Part shown: in pieces, positions 23,511-23,664 of the stretch
Layout: every line of letters starts with the position of its first letter
Numbering within the stretch: position 1 is the first letter of the stretch
NCBI GenBank assembly: GCA_050288085.1
Contig: JBNKDD010000057.1
Location: 1 to 23,664, forward strand
DNA: 23,664 nt
DNA from: JBNKDD01 sp050288085
GTDB taxonomy: Bacteria; Chloroflexota; Anaerolineae; Aggregatilineales; UBA3940
Direction of reading: 5' to 3'
Made by a program: the position numbers and the translations under genes
Notes under the pieces: model-generated
What the model was told of the DNA's origin: nothing
What the model saw: only the letters and a program-made list of their open reading frames with translations
Databases searched by the model: none

Positions 23511-23583
23511 TGCCCCCTAGGGGAATCGAACCCCTGTTTCAGCCTTGAGAGGGCCGCGTCCTGGGCCGCTAGACGAAGGGGGC
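23511..23583 (-). tRNA. trnE: tRNA-Glu (anticodon CTC)
   Basis: The 73-base gene folds as a full cloverleaf. The acceptor stem GCCCCCT pairs with AGGGGGC and the discriminator base is A. The anticodon stem CGGCC/GGCTG contains one G-T pair, and loop CTCTCAA gives anticodon CTC, which reads GAG. The T-arm holds GGTTCGAATCC. Overall it closely follows bacterial tRNA-Glu. CCA is not encoded, so it is added after transcription. It has its own promoter and terminator. Confidence 0.96.
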
Positions 23584-23598
23584 TGACAGTAGTGGCGC

Positions 23599-23627
23599 AT
23601 TGTACCATCTGCTTTATCCAACGTCAA
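23599..23627 (-). promoter_or_regulatory. Sigma-70-type promoter of tRNA-Glu
   Basis: On the minus strand TTGACG (23627-23622) and TACAAT (23604-23599) are separated by exactly 17 bases. Transcription would start near 23592, about 9 bases before the mature tRNA 5' end. Confidence 0.85.
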
Positions 23628-23664
23628 GAAAACGCAGTTTTGTAGGAAGGCGTTATAATCAATA

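Noticed and set aside
1..23664. CRISPR array, rRNA or prophage genes
   Set aside because: I saw no regularly spaced repeats, rRNA segments or phage structural genes on either strand.

Overview
The window reads as a chromosomal segment of a bacterium, most likely of the phylum Chloroflexota (Anaerolineae-like). I infer this from three things: a bacterial-type V/A-ATPase operon, a ribose/xylose-type sugar ABC transporter with UroD-like, creatininase-like and DUF4380-like genes behind it, and a NarL-type two-component pair beside it. The assignment rests on gene content only; no rRNA or other phylogenetic marker is present.

Layout, left to right. (1) 1-1420 is a graveyard of insertion sequences: a frameshifted IS4/IS701-like transposase running off the left edge, an IS1-family transposase cut short, and an IS630-family remnant abutting it. 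(2) 1702-9725, minus strand, is one six-gene operon transcribed leftwards: permease, lipoprotein sugar-binding protein, double-NBD ATPase, DUF4380-like protein, creatininase-family hydrolase, and a fusion of a UroD/MtaA-type methyltransferase with a corrinoid-binding protein. (3) 9726-10189 is a divergent control region with a TAGGGGG/CCCCCTA operator candidate and two overlapping dyads. (4) 10190-12903, plus strand, encodes an unusual two-component system: a REC-HTH-REC response regulator and a soluble histidine kinase whose input domain is an ABC-type nucleotide-binding domain. (5) 13046-14331, minus strand, holds three very short ORFs with ribosome-binding sites and a degraded unknown gene with an in-frame TAG. 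(6) 14378-23115, minus strand, is a complete nine-gene V/A-type ATPase operon in the order H(G)-C-I-K-F-E-A-B-D. (7) The right edge holds a tRNA-Glu(CTC) gene with a clear promoter and terminator, and a possible solo IS256-type end.

How the parts may work together. The kinase carries an ABC domain of the same type as the one that energises the neighbouring transporter, but with changed catalytic residues. The simplest model is that this domain senses the transporter, its substrate flux or the nucleotide state. The kinase then phosphorylates the two-receiver regulator, which acts at the shared divergent operator to control import and metabolism of the ligand. The UroD-corrinoid fusion at the end of the transport operon suggests that the imported compound carries a methyl group removed by cobalamin chemistry. 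This model is inference; the domain architecture and gene order are seen directly.
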